From Sediminivirga luteola (lineage in GTDB: Bacteria; Actinomycetota; Actinomycetes; Actinomycetales; Brevibacteriaceae): DNA of 64,000 nt. The stretch covers positions 1-64,000 of the forward strand of contig NZ_BMFY01000003.1 of the NCBI RefSeq assembly GCF_014639315.1. The letters run 5' to 3'. The notes beneath the pieces are model-generated. The model searched no databases. It saw only the letters and a list, made by a program, of their open reading frames with translations, and was not told where the DNA came from. Both the position numbers and the translations under genes were made by a program. Shown here piece after piece: positions 32,275 through 42,151 of the stretch. Position 1 is the stretch's first letter. Each line of letters begins with the position of its first letter.

Positions 32275-33816
32275 ATGATCAGATTCATCCTCCGGCGGAT
32301 GCTCGCCTCCGCCGCCATCCTCCTGGTCTTGACCTTCGCGGTGTACCACCTGCTGGACTTCGCGATGGACTACTTCTTCGACCTGCGCGCCAGCACCTCG
32401 CCGAACATCGACCAGCTGTTCGAGAGCCGCCGTCGCCTGCTGAACCTGGACACTCCCGTCACGCTGCGCTACTTCGACTGGCTGGCCGGCGTCGGCGGCT
32501 GTTTCATCGGCCAGTGCGATCTCGGCACCGCCTGGGTCAGCGGCCAGGAAGTCACCTCCCAGCTGCAGGGCGCGATCGCCAACACGGTCAAGCTGGTCAC
32601 CGCCGCGACCCTCATCTCCATCGTGATGGGCGTGCTCATCGGCGTGATCAGCGCGCTGCGCCAGTACACCGGATTCGACTACGTCATCACCTTCGTCTCG
32701 TTCCTGCTGTACTCGCTGCCCGTCTTCTGGGTGGCGGTGCTGCTGAAGCAGTACGGGGCGATCGAGTTCAACAACTTCCTGAACAACCCGGTGGTCAGCT
32801 GGCCGGTCGTGATCGTCTTCGCGGTGATCGCGGGCCTGTTCTGGATGGGCGCCATCGGCGGGGACGCCCGGCGTCGCGTGATCGTGTTCGCCTCGGCCAC
32901 CGTGGTGACCTTCGCGGTCACCGCCTACGTCCTGCTCACCGGCTGGCTGGAGAGCCCCCGCATCGGCCTGATCGGCACCGCGCTGGTCTCCGCCGGCTTC
33001 GCCGTCGCAGTGACCTTCGCCTCCACCGGCTTGCGGAACCGCCGTGCCCTGGCTGCCGCGCTCATCACGGTGGTGGTGGGCCTGCTGCTCTACATGCCGC
33101 TGCAGAACCTCTTCTACTACGTGGAGATGAACATCCCGGCGATGCTGGGCCTGCTGCTCATCGCCCTGGTCATCGGCGCCGCCATCGGCATCGCCCTGCG
33201 CGGGCCGGACCGCAGCGCGAGCGCCCGCACCGGCGCGCTCACCGCGCTGCTGATGTCCATCGTGGTGTTCTGTGACCGGGTGCTGCAGGAGTGGGACCGG
33301 TACGTGGCGATGCCGCAGATCAACAACCGTCCCATCGCCACCATCGGCGCCGCGACGCCCAATCTGCAGGCGGACTTCTGGATGGGCATGCTCGACAGCT
33401 TCACGCATCTGCTGCTGCCGTCCATCGCGCTGATCCTGATCTCCTTCGCGCTCTACACCCGTTACGAGCGGGCGTCGATGCTGGAGGTCATGAACCAGGA
33501 CTACATCCGCACCGCCCGAGCCAAGGGACTCACCGAGCGGACCGTGGTCATGCGGCACGGGCTGCGCAACGCCCTGATCCCGGTCACCTCCGTGATGGCG
33601 GTGGACATCGTGACCCTCATCGGCGGCGCCGTCATCACGGAGACCATCTTCGGCTGGTCGGGCATGGGCAAGCTGTTCATCGACTCGATGAACCGCAATG
33701 AGCTCGACCCCGTCATGGCCTATATCCTCATCACCGGCCTGCTGGCGATCGCCGCGACACTGCTCGCGGACTTCCTGTACGGCCTTCTCGATCCACGGAT
33801 TCGGGTGACCTCATGA
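32275..33816 (+). CDS. Oligopeptide ABC permease, DppB/OppB type, with large internal insertion
   Basis: A 513-residue permease where 310 to 340 is usual. The N-terminal part (MIRFILRRMLASAAILLVLT, then CDLGTAWVSGQEV and the first transmembrane bundle) and the C-terminal part from about residue 375 (SFTHLLLPSIALILISFALY, the EAA-type RTARAKGLTERTVVMRHGLR, and GAVITETIFGWSGMGKLF) are canonical. Residues about 173-374 are extra and hold roughly five hydrophobic helices (for example IGLIGTALVSAGFAVAVTF). The insert sits between the early helices and the EAA loop. It keeps frame and normal codon use, so it is a family variant rather than an error. Confidence 0.9.
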   Translation: MIRFILRRMLASAAILLVLTFAVYHLLDFAMDYFFDLRASTSPNIDQLFESRRRLLNLDTPVTLRYFDWLAGVGGCFIGQCDLGTAWVSGQEVTSQLQGAIANTVKLVTAATLISIVMGVLIGVISALRQYTGFDYVITFVSFLLYSLPVFWVAVLLKQYGAIEFNNFLNNPVVSWPVVIVFAVIAGLFWMGAIGGDARRRVIVFASATVVTFAVTAYVLLTGWLESPRIGLIGTALVSAGFAVAVTFASTGLRNRRALAAALITVVVGLLLYMPLQNLFYYVEMNIPAMLGLLLIALVIGAAIGIALRGPDRSASARTGALTALLMSIVVFCDRVLQEWDRYVAMPQINNRPIATIGAATPNLQADFWMGMLDSFTHLLLPSIALILISFALYTRYERASMLEVMNQDYIRTARAKGLTERTVVMRHGLRNALIPVTSVMAVDIVTLIGGAVITETIFGWSGMGKLFIDSMNRNELDPVMAYILITGLLAIAATLLADFLYGLLDPRIRVTS

Positions 33817-34892
33817 CCACTTTCATCCCAGGACCACGGGGGCAGGGCGCGGAACAGCCCGGCGACTCCCAGGACTCCATCGAGACGAAGGACATCGCCG
33901 GGCTGTCCCAGGGGCAGATCGTCCTGCGCCGCTTTCTCCGGCACAAGGGCGCCCTGGTAGGGCTCATCACCATCGCGTGCATCGCACTGTTCTGCTACTC
34001 GGCCGTCGGCGTCGGGCCGATCCCCGGGTGGTGGCAGTACAACCACTACAGCAGCAACCCGGTGCTCAACCCGCAGGGTGCGCCGACCATGAGCCTGCCG
34101 GCCTGGCTGGGCGGCGACGGCTTCGCCATCGGGCAGCATCCCTTCGGCCAGGACGACATCGGCCGGGACAATTTCGCCCGGGTGATGAAGGGCACGCAGA
34201 TCTCCCTCATGGTGATGGTCGTCATCGGCGTGGTGGGGCTCGTGATCGGCTCCGTCATCGGCGCCCTGGCCGGCTTCTACCGCGGCTGGCTGGACAACGT
34301 CCTGATGCGCATCACCGATGGCTTCATCATCCTGCCCACCCTGGTGGTCGGCGCGATCCTCGGCAAGATGGTCGGCGGCGCGAGCGCGATCGCCCTGGCC
34401 CTGGCTCTGGGGCTCATCCTGTGGCCGACGCTCGCCAGGCTGGTCCGCGGCGAGTTCCTCGGCCTGCGCGAGCGGGAATTCGTCGATGCCGCCCGGGTGA
34501 CCGGTGCGAGCGATCTGCGGATCATGCTCAAGCACATGTTCCCGAACTCCATGGGCGTCATCATCGTCAACACCAGCCTGCTGATGGCGCAGGCCATCGT
34601 GCTGGAGACGGCACTGAGCTTCTTAGGCTTCGGCATCACCTCGCCCGATGTCTCCCTGGGCCAGCTGATCAACGAGTATCAGAGCTCCTTCGCCACCCGT
34701 CCCTGGCTGTTCTGGTGGCCCGGCCTGTTCATCATCGTGATCGCGCTGTGCATCAACTTCGTCGGCGACGGTCTGCGCGACGCTTTCGACCCCCGGCAGA
34801 AGCGGGTCCCGAGTAAGCGCGTGATGGATCGCGCCGCGCGCCGGAACGCCAAGACCGCCGGCGACGCTGCCGGGAAGGGAGCAGCCTCGTGA
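33813..34892 (+). CDS. Oligopeptide ABC permease, DppC/OppC type
   Basis: A 359-residue permease with an N-terminal cytoplasmic stretch, the OppC_N segment QIVLRRFLRHKGALVGLITI, a periplasmic domain (HPFGQDDIGRDNFARVMKGT) and the EAA loop EFVDAARVTGASDLRIMLKH. It overlaps the preceding permease by 4 bases (ATGA), so the two are translationally coupled and form the transmembrane pore together. Length is slightly above the usual 300 because of the extended N-terminus. Confidence 0.94.
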   Translation: MTTFIPGPRGQGAEQPGDSQDSIETKDIAGLSQGQIVLRRFLRHKGALVGLITIACIALFCYSAVGVGPIPGWWQYNHYSSNPVLNPQGAPTMSLPAWLGGDGFAIGQHPFGQDDIGRDNFARVMKGTQISLMVMVVIGVVGLVIGSVIGALAGFYRGWLDNVLMRITDGFIILPTLVVGAILGKMVGGASAIALALALGLILWPTLARLVRGEFLGLREREFVDAARVTGASDLRIMLKHMFPNSMGVIIVNTSLLMAQAIVLETALSFLGFGITSPDVSLGQLINEYQSSFATRPWLFWWPGLFIIVIALCINFVGDGLRDAFDPRQKRVPSKRVMDRAARRNAKTAGDAAGKGAAS

Positions 34893-36682
34893 ACACCATC
34901 CTGACCGTGCGGGACCTGGGCGTGGAGTTCTGGGTGGGCGACGAGTGGTTCACCGCCGCCGAAGGCGTGAACTACGAGCTGCGTGCCGGCGAGGTGCTTG
35001 CGATCGTGGGTGAATCGGGCTCTGGTAAATCCCAGACCTCGATGTCCCTGATGGGGCTGCTGCCGCGCAACGGGCGCGCCACCGGCAGCGCCAGGCTGGG
35101 CGACCGTGAGCTGATCGGTGCCTCGGAAGCGGAGCTGCGGCGGGTCCGCGGCAACGAGATCTCGATCATCTTCCAGGAGCCGATGACGGCGCTCAACCCG
35201 GTCTACACCGTGGGGTTCCAGATCGTGGAGACGCTGCGGGTGCACACCGATCTGGCGCCGCACGCCGCCAAGGAACGGGCGCTGGAACTCATGCGCCTGG
35301 TGGAGATCCCCGAGCCGGAGCGCCGGTTCGGGCACTATCCGCATCAGCTCTCCGGCGGCCAGCGCCAGCGCATCATGATCGCGCAGGCACTCGCCTGCCA
35401 GCCGAAGCTGCTGATCGCCGATGAGCCGACGACGGCGCTGGATGTCACGGTCCAGGCGGAGATCCTCAAGCTGATGCGCGAGCTGCGGGAGAAGATCGAC
35501 TCCGGCATCATCCTCATCACCCACGATATGGGCGTGGTCGCGGATATGGCCGACCGGATCCTGGTGATGAAACGGGGCAAGGTGGTCGAGCACGGCACCG
35601 CGCAGGAGATCTTCACCGATCCGAAGGACGACTACACCAAGCAGCTGCTGGCGGCGGTGCCGCACCTGGGCGCGAGCTTCTCCGCAGCCGAGGCGCAGGA
35701 AGCCGCGCAGGCGCAGGAGGACGACTCGGCCGTACTCGTGGGCGGTGTCTTTGCCGGGGTGACCGAGGACGCGTCAGGCCCGGCGATCCCGCTGGAGTCG
35801 AACGAGCTGTTCCTACACGACTCGGTCCGCGGCACGCCGTCCACCACGCCGGCACTGGAGCTCAAAGGGGCCTCGATCGAGTACCCCAAGCAGGGCCGGG
35901 GACCGGCGTTCCGTGCCGCGCACGCCGTCGATCTGCGCATCGAGGGCGGCGAGGTGGTCGGTCTGGTGGGGGAGTCCGGTTCTGGCAAGACCACCATCGG
36001 CCGGGCTGCCGTCGGCCTCCTGCCGGTGGTGGAGGGCACCCTGGAGATCGACGGGACGGACATCGCCCGGCTGAACCGCAAGCGCCTGCGCGAGCTGCGC
36101 ACACGGATCTCCATCGTGTTCCAGGACCCGGGCTCCTCGCTGAACCCGAGGCTGCCGGTGGGCGAATCGATCGGCGAGCCGCTGTTCCTGCACGAGGGGC
36201 TCAAAGGCGCCGCGCTGTCCGCCCGGGTGGAGAGCCTGCTGGACAGCGTCGAGCTGCCCCGCAGCATGCGCAACCGGTACCCGCACGAGCTCTCCGGCGG
36301 GCAGCGCCAGCGCATCGGCATCGCCCGGTCGCTCGCCCTGGACCCCATGCTGCTGATCGCCGACGAACCCACGTCCGCCCTGGACGTCTCGGTCCAGGTC
36401 CGGGTCCTGGAGCTGTTCCGGCAGTTGCAGGAGGAGAAGGGCTTCGCCTGCCTGTTCATCTCCCACGATCTGGCCGTGGTGGAGATGCTCTCGGCGAAGA
36501 TCGCGGTGATGCGGCACGGGTATCTGCTCGAGCTGGGCTCGCCGCGTGAGATCATCTCGACGCCGCAGCACCCGTACACGCAACGCCTGCTGGCGGCGGT
36601 GCCGGTGCCGGACCCGGAGGAACAGCGTCGTCGCCGGACCGCGCGCGACGCGCTGCTGGAACAGGAGCAGACCGTTTCCTAA
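34889..36682 (+). CDS. Double ATPase of the peptide importer (DppD-DppF fusion type)
   Basis: A 597-residue protein with two ABC domains. Domain 1 has Walker [10 protein letters not shown] (41-49), signature [15 protein letters not shown] and Walker [13 protein letters not shown]. Domain 2 has Walker [12 protein letters not shown] (about 361-371), [15 protein letters not shown] and [13 protein letters not shown] linker of about 60 residues joins them. One protein therefore supplies both nucleotide sites that OppD and OppF provide separately in many bacteria. Its GTG overlaps the permease stop by 4 bases. It ends the operon, before a long hairpin. Confidence 0.94.
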   Translation: MNTILTVRDLGVEFWVGDEWFTAAEGVNYELRAGEVLAIVGESGSGKSQTSMSLMGLLPRNGRATGSARLGDRELIGASEAELRRVRGNEISIIFQEPMTALNPVYTVGFQIVETLRVHTDLAPHAAKERALELMRLVEIPEPERRFGHYPHQLSGGQRQRIMIAQALACQPKLLIADEPTTALDVTVQAEILKLMRELREKIDSGIILITHDMGVVADMADRILVMKRGKVVEHGTAQEIFTDPKDDYTKQLLAAVPHLGASFSAAEAQEAAQAQEDDSAVLVGGVFAGVTEDASGPAIPLESNELFLHDSVRGTPSTTPALELKGASIEYPKQGRGPAFRAAHAVDLRIEGGEVVGLVGESGSGKTTIGRAAVGLLPVVEGTLEIDGTDIARLNRKRLRELRTRISIVFQDPGSSLNPRLPVGESIGEPLFLHEGLKGAALSARVESLLDSVELPRSMRNRYPHELSGGQRQRIGIARSLALDPMLLIADEPTSALDVSVQVRVLELFRQLQEEKGFACLFISHDLAVVEMLSAKIAVMRHGYLLELGSPREIISTPQHPYTQRLLAAVPVPDPEEQRRRRTARDALLEQEQTVS

Positions 36683-36686
36683 AAGC

Positions 36687-36741
36687 GCCCTCGCGTACCG
36701 CAGTGCCGTGCGGGGGAGCCGGTACTGCAGTACGCGAGGGC
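36687..36741 (+). terminator. Terminator hairpin after the peptide importer operon
   Basis: GCCCTCGCGTAC pairs with GTACGCGAGGGC over 12 bases, around a 31-base loop with its own weak pairing. The hairpin starts 4 bases after the ATPase stop and separates the operon from typA. Confidence 0.7.
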
Positions 36742-36889
36742 GGGAAGCCCGCCGGGCGTGACGAAAGCGGCGTCCCGGCCCGGCGGCGGGCGGCGGTCAG
36801 GCCGGGAAGGCCCGTCGCAGGGCGTGAAGGCGGGACGCAAGCGCGCGCTACACTTGAGGGGATATTCTTCGCTCAATCGAAAGCCCTTC

Positions 36890-38848
36890 ATGACTTCGTT
36901 CAGCCCTGCCTCCGACGCTGCCTCCGCCGAGAACTCGGCTCGCCGCGCCGATCTGCGTAATGTCGCCATCGTCGCCCACGTCGACCACGGCAAGACCACC
37001 CTCGTCGACGCCATGCTCCGCCAGACCGGCGCCTTCGGCGACCACGGCGAAGTGGCCGAGCGCGTGATGGACTCCGGAGACCTGGAGAAAGAAAAGGGCA
37101 TCACGATCCTGGCCAAGAACACCGCGGTGTTCTACACCGGTCCTTCCGCCGAGCGGGCCGGTGCCCCGGATGGGATCACCATCAACGTCATCGACACCCC
37201 GGGTCACGCCGACTTCGGCGGGGAGGTCGAGCGCGGCCTGTCCATGGTGGACGGCGTCGTGCTGCTGGTCGACGCCTCCGAGGGCCCGCTGCCCCAGACC
37301 CGTTTCGTGCTGCGCAAGGCGCTGGCCGCCAAGCTCCCGGTCATCCTCGTGATCAACAAGACCGACCGCGCCGATGCGCGCATCGACGGCGTCGTGGAGG
37401 ACACCCAGGACCTGCTGCTGGGCCTGGCCTCCGATCTGTCCGACGAGGTGCCGGACCTGGACGTCGACGCGGTCCTTGACGTGCCGGTGGTCTACGCCGC
37501 CGCGCGTGTGGGCAGGGCCTCCCTGGAACAGCCGGCCGACGGCTCCGCACCGGAGAACCCGGACCTCGAACCGCTCTTCGCCACCATCCTGGAGACCATC
37601 CCGGCGCCGGCCTACAACCCCGACGGCGTGCTGCAGGCCCATGTGACGAACCTCGACGCCTCGCCCTTCCTGGGACGCCTCGCGCTGCTGCGCATCTACG
37701 GCGGGACCCTGCGCAAGGGGCAGAACGTCGGCTGGGCCCGGCGGGACGGCAGCGTCACGACGGTGAAGATCACCGAGCTGCTGGAGACCAAGGGACTCGA
37801 ACGCGTCCCCGCCGAGGCCGCCCGGGCCGGTGACATCGTCGCCGTCGCGGGAATCCCCGAGATCACCATCGGCGAGACCCTCACCGACGCGGAGGACCCG
37901 CGCCCGCTGCCGCTCATCACGGTGGACGACCCGGCGATCTCGATGACCGTGGGCATCAACACCTCCCCGCTGGCTGGCCGCGAGAAGAACACCAAGGTCA
38001 CCGCCCGCATGGTCAAGGACCGCCTGGACCAGGAACTGATCGGCAACGTCTCCATCCGGGTGCTGCCCACCGAACGCCCCGACGCCTGGGAGGTGCAGGG
38101 CCGCGGCGAGCTCGCCCTGGCGATCCTGGTGGAGCAGATGCGCCGCGAAGGCTTCGAACTGACCGTCGGCAAGCCGCAGGTGGTCACCAGGACCATCGAC
38201 GGCGTCGTGCACGAGCCGATGGAGCAGATGACCATCGACGTACCCGAAGAGCACCTGGGTGCGGTCACCCAGCTCATGGCCGCCCGGAAGGGCACCATGG
38301 AGACGATGAGCAACCACGGCACCGGCTGGGTCCGGATGGAGTTCCGGGTCCCGGCGCGCGGCTTGATCGGCTTCCGCACCAAGTTCCTCACCGAGACCCG
38401 TGGCACCGGGATCGCCAACTCGCTGTCCGCAGGGTACGCGCCGTGGGCCGGCCCGATCGAGTTCCGCACCTCGGGCTCGCTCGTGGCCGACCGCGCCGGC
38501 GTCGTCACCCCCTACGCCATGCTGAACCTGCAGGAACGCGGCACCTTCTTCGTCGAGCCCACCTCCGAGGTGTACGAGGGCCAGGTCGTCGGTGAGAACT
38601 CGCGCGCCGAGGACATGGACGTGAACATCACCAAGGAGAAGAAGCTCACGAACATGCGCTCGGCCACGGCCGACACCTTTGAGAACCTCACGCCGCCGAG
38701 GAAGCTCACCCTGGAGGAGTCCCTCGAATTCGCCCGTCAGGACGAATGCGTCGAGGTCACTCCCGGGGCCATCCGCATCCGCAAGGTGGAACTTGACGCC
38801 AAGGAGAGGGCCAAGACGGCGGCCCGTCTGCGCCGCACAGGAGCCTGA
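36890..38848 (+). CDS. typA: Translational GTPase TypA/BipA
   Basis: A 652-residue ribosome-associated GTPase. G1 is AHVDHGKTT (29-37), G2 [12 protein letters not shown]3 [14 protein letters not shown] and G4 NKTDRAD. The C-terminal TypA-specific part includes [20 protein letters not shown] and [20 protein letters not shown]. TypA/BipA binds the 70S ribosome at the factor site and supports assembly and stress growth. It is some 15 to 40 residues longer than many homologues, owing to an N-terminal 20-residue stretch. ATG 36890 is the best start. It overlaps mshB by one base. Confidence 0.95.
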   Translation: MTSFSPASDAASAENSARRADLRNVAIVAHVDHGKTTLVDAMLRQTGAFGDHGEVAERVMDSGDLEKEKGITILAKNTAVFYTGPSAERAGAPDGITINVIDTPGHADFGGEVERGLSMVDGVVLLVDASEGPLPQTRFVLRKALAAKLPVILVINKTDRADARIDGVVEDTQDLLLGLASDLSDEVPDLDVDAVLDVPVVYAAARVGRASLEQPADGSAPENPDLEPLFATILETIPAPAYNPDGVLQAHVTNLDASPFLGRLALLRIYGGTLRKGQNVGWARRDGSVTTVKITELLETKGLERVPAEAARAGDIVAVAGIPEITIGETLTDAEDPRPLPLITVDDPAISMTVGINTSPLAGREKNTKVTARMVKDRLDQELIGNVSIRVLPTERPDAWEVQGRGELALAILVEQMRREGFELTVGKPQVVTRTIDGVVHEPMEQMTIDVPEEHLGAVTQLMAARKGTMETMSNHGTGWVRMEFRVPARGLIGFRTKFLTETRGTGIANSLSAGYAPWAGPIEFRTSGSLVADRAGVVTPYAMLNLQERGTFFVEPTSEVYEGQVVGENSRAEDMDVNITKEKKLTNMRSATADTFENLTPPRKLTLEESLEFARQDECVEVTPGAIRIRKVELDAKERAKTAARLRRTGA

Positions 38849-40206
38849 TGGCCACGGCGCTCTTCGTCCACGCTCACCCCGACGACGAGTCCATCGCGGC
38901 CGGCGGCACAATCGCGGCGCTGGCAGCGGCGGGCCATCGGGTGGTGGTGCTCACCGCGACGCGCGGGGAAGCCGGCGAGGTGATCGGCCCGCTGCGGGAC
39001 CGCCTGGAGGGCGATCGCGCGGCACTCGCCGCCCACCGCGAGCAGGAGATCGCCGCCGCCATGCGCGCGCTCGACCCGCACGGCCGCGTCGAGCAGCGCT
39101 TCCTGGGCGAAGGCGCGCCCGGCGGTGCCCTGAGCGGTCTTGAGCCACGGCGATTCGAGGACTCAGGCATGGTCTGGGGCGCCGACGGGCTGGCCCACCC
39201 GGACCCGCACCGGCCCGCGGAAGCGCTGTGCGCGGCACCGGAAGATCTGCCGGCGCAGTACATCGCCGAAGTCATCCTCGCGCTGCGCCCGGACGCCGTC
39301 GTCACCGATAACTCCGGAGGCGGTTACGGCCACCCGGATCACCGCCGCGTCCATCAGGAGACCCTGCAGGCCGTCCGGCTGGCCGACGAACGCGGCTGGC
39401 GGACCCCGGCGGTCTACCTCATCGATCCGCCGCGCGAGGCGAGCCGTGACCGGTTCGATCCCCGGCGGAGCGGATTCGCCGAGACCGGGTTCCGCCCGGC
39501 CGAGTCCATCCCCGCGGTGGACCCCGACGGCCCGCCCGAGGTGGTGGTGGACATCTCCGCCCACCGGCAGGCGAAGGCCGCCGCGATGGCGGCGCACGCC
39601 ACGCAGGTCCAGGTGCGGGGGGAGTTCTTCGCGCTGTCCAACGGCGTCGGCCAGCACCTCGCGGACCGCGAGTACTACTCGGCCTGGCGCCGGCCCGCCC
39701 AGCGGGAACCGGGCACGCTGCTCCCGGCCGAGGGTATGACCGCGCGTCCAGCCCGTCCCTCACGATGGGCCATGCCGGTCGGTGTACTGCTCGGGTTGAT
39801 CGCCGGGGTGATGGGCAGCATGCATCACCTGCACGCCTACAACCTGGGCACGATCCTGCCGGCGCTCGACGGGACCCTGCTGCCCTGGGGCGTTCTGCTC
39901 TCGGGTCTGCTGGCCGTCGCGTCCCAGGTGGCGGTAGGGACATGGGGCCGCAGCATCGGCGCGATCGTGCTGTGCGGGCTGAGCACCTCCGCGGTGTCGT
40001 TCCTGTTGTCGATGCCGGGTCTGGCCCCCGGCGGGGATCTCGTGATCACCTCATTCGCCCGCAGCCTGGCCTGGCTCTACCTGCCCCTCATCTCGGCCAT
40101 CCTCCTGGCGTTCTTCCTGCCCAGGCTCTGGTTGCCGAGGCCGGGCCGCGATCGCTCCTCGCAGCCTGTCGTCGCATCCGGTGATCGGCGCGACACCGGC
40201 CGGTGA
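38848..40206 (+). CDS. mshB: Mycothiol deacetylase MshB fused to a membrane domain
   Basis: A 452-residue protein. Residues 1-290 are a PIG-L/LmbE deacetylase with AHPDDE at 9-14 (H10 and D13 as zinc ligands) and GGGYGHPDHRRVH, H165 completing the site. MshB removes acetate from N-acetylglucosaminyl-inositol in mycothiol synthesis. Residues about 305-430 add four hydrophobic helices (for example AMPVGVLLGLIAGVMGSMHH). In other actinobacteria a separate membrane protein (DUF6113-like) is encoded next to mshB, so this appears to be a fusion of the two. The start lies in TGATG with the typA stop. Confidence 0.88.
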   Translation: MATALFVHAHPDDESIAAGGTIAALAAAGHRVVVLTATRGEAGEVIGPLRDRLEGDRAALAAHREQEIAAAMRALDPHGRVEQRFLGEGAPGGALSGLEPRRFEDSGMVWGADGLAHPDPHRPAEALCAAPEDLPAQYIAEVILALRPDAVVTDNSGGGYGHPDHRRVHQETLQAVRLADERGWRTPAVYLIDPPREASRDRFDPRRSGFAETGFRPAESIPAVDPDGPPEVVVDISAHRQAKAAAMAAHATQVQVRGEFFALSNGVGQHLADREYYSAWRRPAQREPGTLLPAEGMTARPARPSRWAMPVGVLLGLIAGVMGSMHHLHAYNLGTILPALDGTLLPWGVLLSGLLAVASQVAVGTWGRSIGAIVLCGLSTSAVSFLLSMPGLAPGGDLVITSFARSLAWLYLPLISAILLAFFLPRLWLPRPGRDRSSQPVVASGDRRDTGR

Positions 40207-40352
40207 CCAGCGCGAAGGCAACGGAATAGCCGCCCGATCGTTGCGGATTCGTGACGGCATGTCACAGGATCAGGCGGTCGCGGCCCCCTGTCGCAGCGCT
40301 ACCATCACCAGAGGACGCACAACCCTCGACACGGAAAGACCTGACGCGCACA

Positions 40353-42053
40353 GTGGCCACGAAAGCAGACTCCTCCACGCCCTCCTCGAAGAAGGGACGG
40401 GTCTGGTTGTGGTCGGTTCTGGGCGTCGTCGGCGCCGCAATCGCCGCGTACATCGGCGCCGTGCTCTTCACCGGCAGCCAGGCCGGCACCGGTACCACCG
40501 TCGCGGGCCTGGACATCGGCGGCATGAACGAGGAGCAGGCGCTCGCACTGTTCCAGGAAGAGCTCGCCCCGCGCGAGGAGAGCACGCTGGAGCTCACCGC
40601 CCGGGACACTCAGGCGGAGGTCACCCCCGCTGAACTCGGCCTGAGCTTCGACGCGCCCGCCACCGCCCGCCAGGCGGCGGGCATGAGCTGGGACCCGCGG
40701 GTGCTATGGGATCGGCTGAGCGGCGAGCGCGAGGTCGAGCCGATCGTGCACGCCGAGGAGGACTACCCGGCGCAGCTGAGCGAGCGCACCGAGGGGCTCT
40801 CCGCCGATCCGGTGGACGCCGGCATCGTCTTCTCCGAGGACGGCCAGCCGGAGGTCACGCCCGCCGAGACGGGCTACCACGTGGACCACGAGACCGCTGC
40901 CGAGGCGCTGCGGACCGGCTGGCTCACTGCGGACGGCTCCTTTGAACTGCCCGTCGTCGACGAGGCCCCGGCCGCCGACGACGACGCTGCGGCCCGTGCC
41001 CTGGAAGGGATCGCCGAGCCGGCCGTGAGCGCAGAGGTCGTGATCGATGCGGAGGGCCAGGAACTCACCGTCAGCCCCGAGGTGATCGCCGCGACCCTCG
41101 GGTTCGAGGCGCGCGAGGGCGAACTGGTGCCGGTGTTCGACGCGGAGGCGCTGCGCGAGCGCGCGTTGGAAGACAACCCCAATATAGGCGAACCGGCCCG
41201 CGACGCGGGTTTCCGCATCGAGGACGGCTCCCCGGTGGTGGTGCCCTCTGAGGACGGTGACTCGGTGGAGGCCGAGGACCTCGCGCAGGAGGTCTCCCGC
41301 GCCATGCTCGCGGACGAACGCACCGGCAGCGTCGAGCTGAAAGTGCTCGAGCCGGAGTTCACCACTCAGGACGCGGAGAACCTGGACCTGAGCGACACGG
41401 TCTCCGAGTTCTCCACCCCGTACAGCTCCGAGCCCAACCGGGACAACAACCTCCGCGTCGCCAGCGAGAGCGTCTCCGGCACCGTGCTGATGCCCGGGGA
41501 GCAGTTCAGCCTGAACGCGACACTGGGACAGCGCACCGCCGCCAACGGTTACCGCCCGGCCGGAGTGATCTCCGGCGGGCAGATGCGCGAGGACTACGGC
41601 GGCGGCGTCTCCCAGGTGTCCACCACGCTGTTCAACGCCGCGTTCTTCGCCGGGTTCCAGCTGGACGAGCATCAGGCGCACTCCCGCTGGATCTCCCGCT
41701 ACCCGGAGGGCCGGGAGACCACGCTGGACTGGCACTCCATCGATCTGAAGTTCACCAACACCTCCGATCATCCCGTGGTGATGCACATGTGGCTCGGCGG
41801 CGGTCAGGTGCACGCCAAGATGTTCGGCGTGAAGACCGTCGACGTGGAGGCGGGCAAGTCCGAGCGCTTCGCGTACACCTCGGCCAGCACGGTGCACGAG
41901 GACGATCCGGAGTGCCGGCCGCAGGCGCCGCAATCGGGCTGGTCCGTGACGATCTACCGCACTATCAAGGAGGCCGGCAGCGACGAGGTGGTGTCCGAGG
42001 ACCAGTTCACCACCGTGTACCGGCCGGTCAACCGCGTCATCTGCGAGGACTGA
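40353..42053 (+). CDS. VanW family protein with peptidoglycan-binding-like repeats
   Basis: A 566-residue membrane-anchored protein. A helix at about 18-38 (WLWSVLGVVGAAIAAYIGAV) puts the rest outside. Two YoaR-type modules follow (VAGLDIGGMNEEQALALFQE, and TVSPEVIAATLGFEAREGEL), then the VanW domain with PNRDNNLRVASESVSGTVLM, PGEQFSLNATLGQRTAANGY and YGGGVSQVSTTLFNAAFFAG. VanW proteins occur in vancomycin-resistance clusters but are widespread; the function is unknown, probably in the cell wall. The GTG at 40353 gives the short basic N-terminus. Confidence 0.88.
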   Translation: MATKADSSTPSSKKGRVWLWSVLGVVGAAIAAYIGAVLFTGSQAGTGTTVAGLDIGGMNEEQALALFQEELAPREESTLELTARDTQAEVTPAELGLSFDAPATARQAAGMSWDPRVLWDRLSGEREVEPIVHAEEDYPAQLSERTEGLSADPVDAGIVFSEDGQPEVTPAETGYHVDHETAAEALRTGWLTADGSFELPVVDEAPAADDDAAARALEGIAEPAVSAEVVIDAEGQELTVSPEVIAATLGFEAREGELVPVFDAEALRERALEDNPNIGEPARDAGFRIEDGSPVVVPSEDGDSVEAEDLAQEVSRAMLADERTGSVELKVLEPEFTTQDAENLDLSDTVSEFSTPYSSEPNRDNNLRVASESVSGTVLMPGEQFSLNATLGQRTAANGYRPAGVISGGQMREDYGGGVSQVSTTLFNAAFFAGFQLDEHQAHSRWISRYPEGRETTLDWHSIDLKFTNTSDHPVVMHMWLGGGQVHAKMFGVKTVDVEAGKSERFAYTSASTVHEDDPECRPQAPQSGWSVTIYRTIKEAGSDEVVSEDQFTTVYRPVNRVICED

Positions 42054-42082
42054 GCCCGGCTTCTGAGCCCGGGCCTTTGCTT

Positions 42083-42138
42083 CCGGGCTTGTGCGCTAAT
42101 TCCACGTGAGATCACGCGGAATTAGTGCACAGGCCCGG
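42083..42138. terminator. Bidirectional terminator between vanW-like and GNAT genes
   Basis: A 21-base stem (ccgggcttgtgcgctaattc(c) against ggaattagtgcacaggcccg(g)) closes with two G.T-type pairs, and CGTG/CACG extends it within the loop. It lies between convergent genes and can serve both strands. Confidence 0.8.
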
Positions 42139-42151
42139 AAACAGGAGTTCG

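Noticed and set aside
36848-38911. A 687-residue antisense frame across typA
   Set aside because: typA is unambiguous on the plus strand; the antisense frame is low-complexity and lacks motifs.
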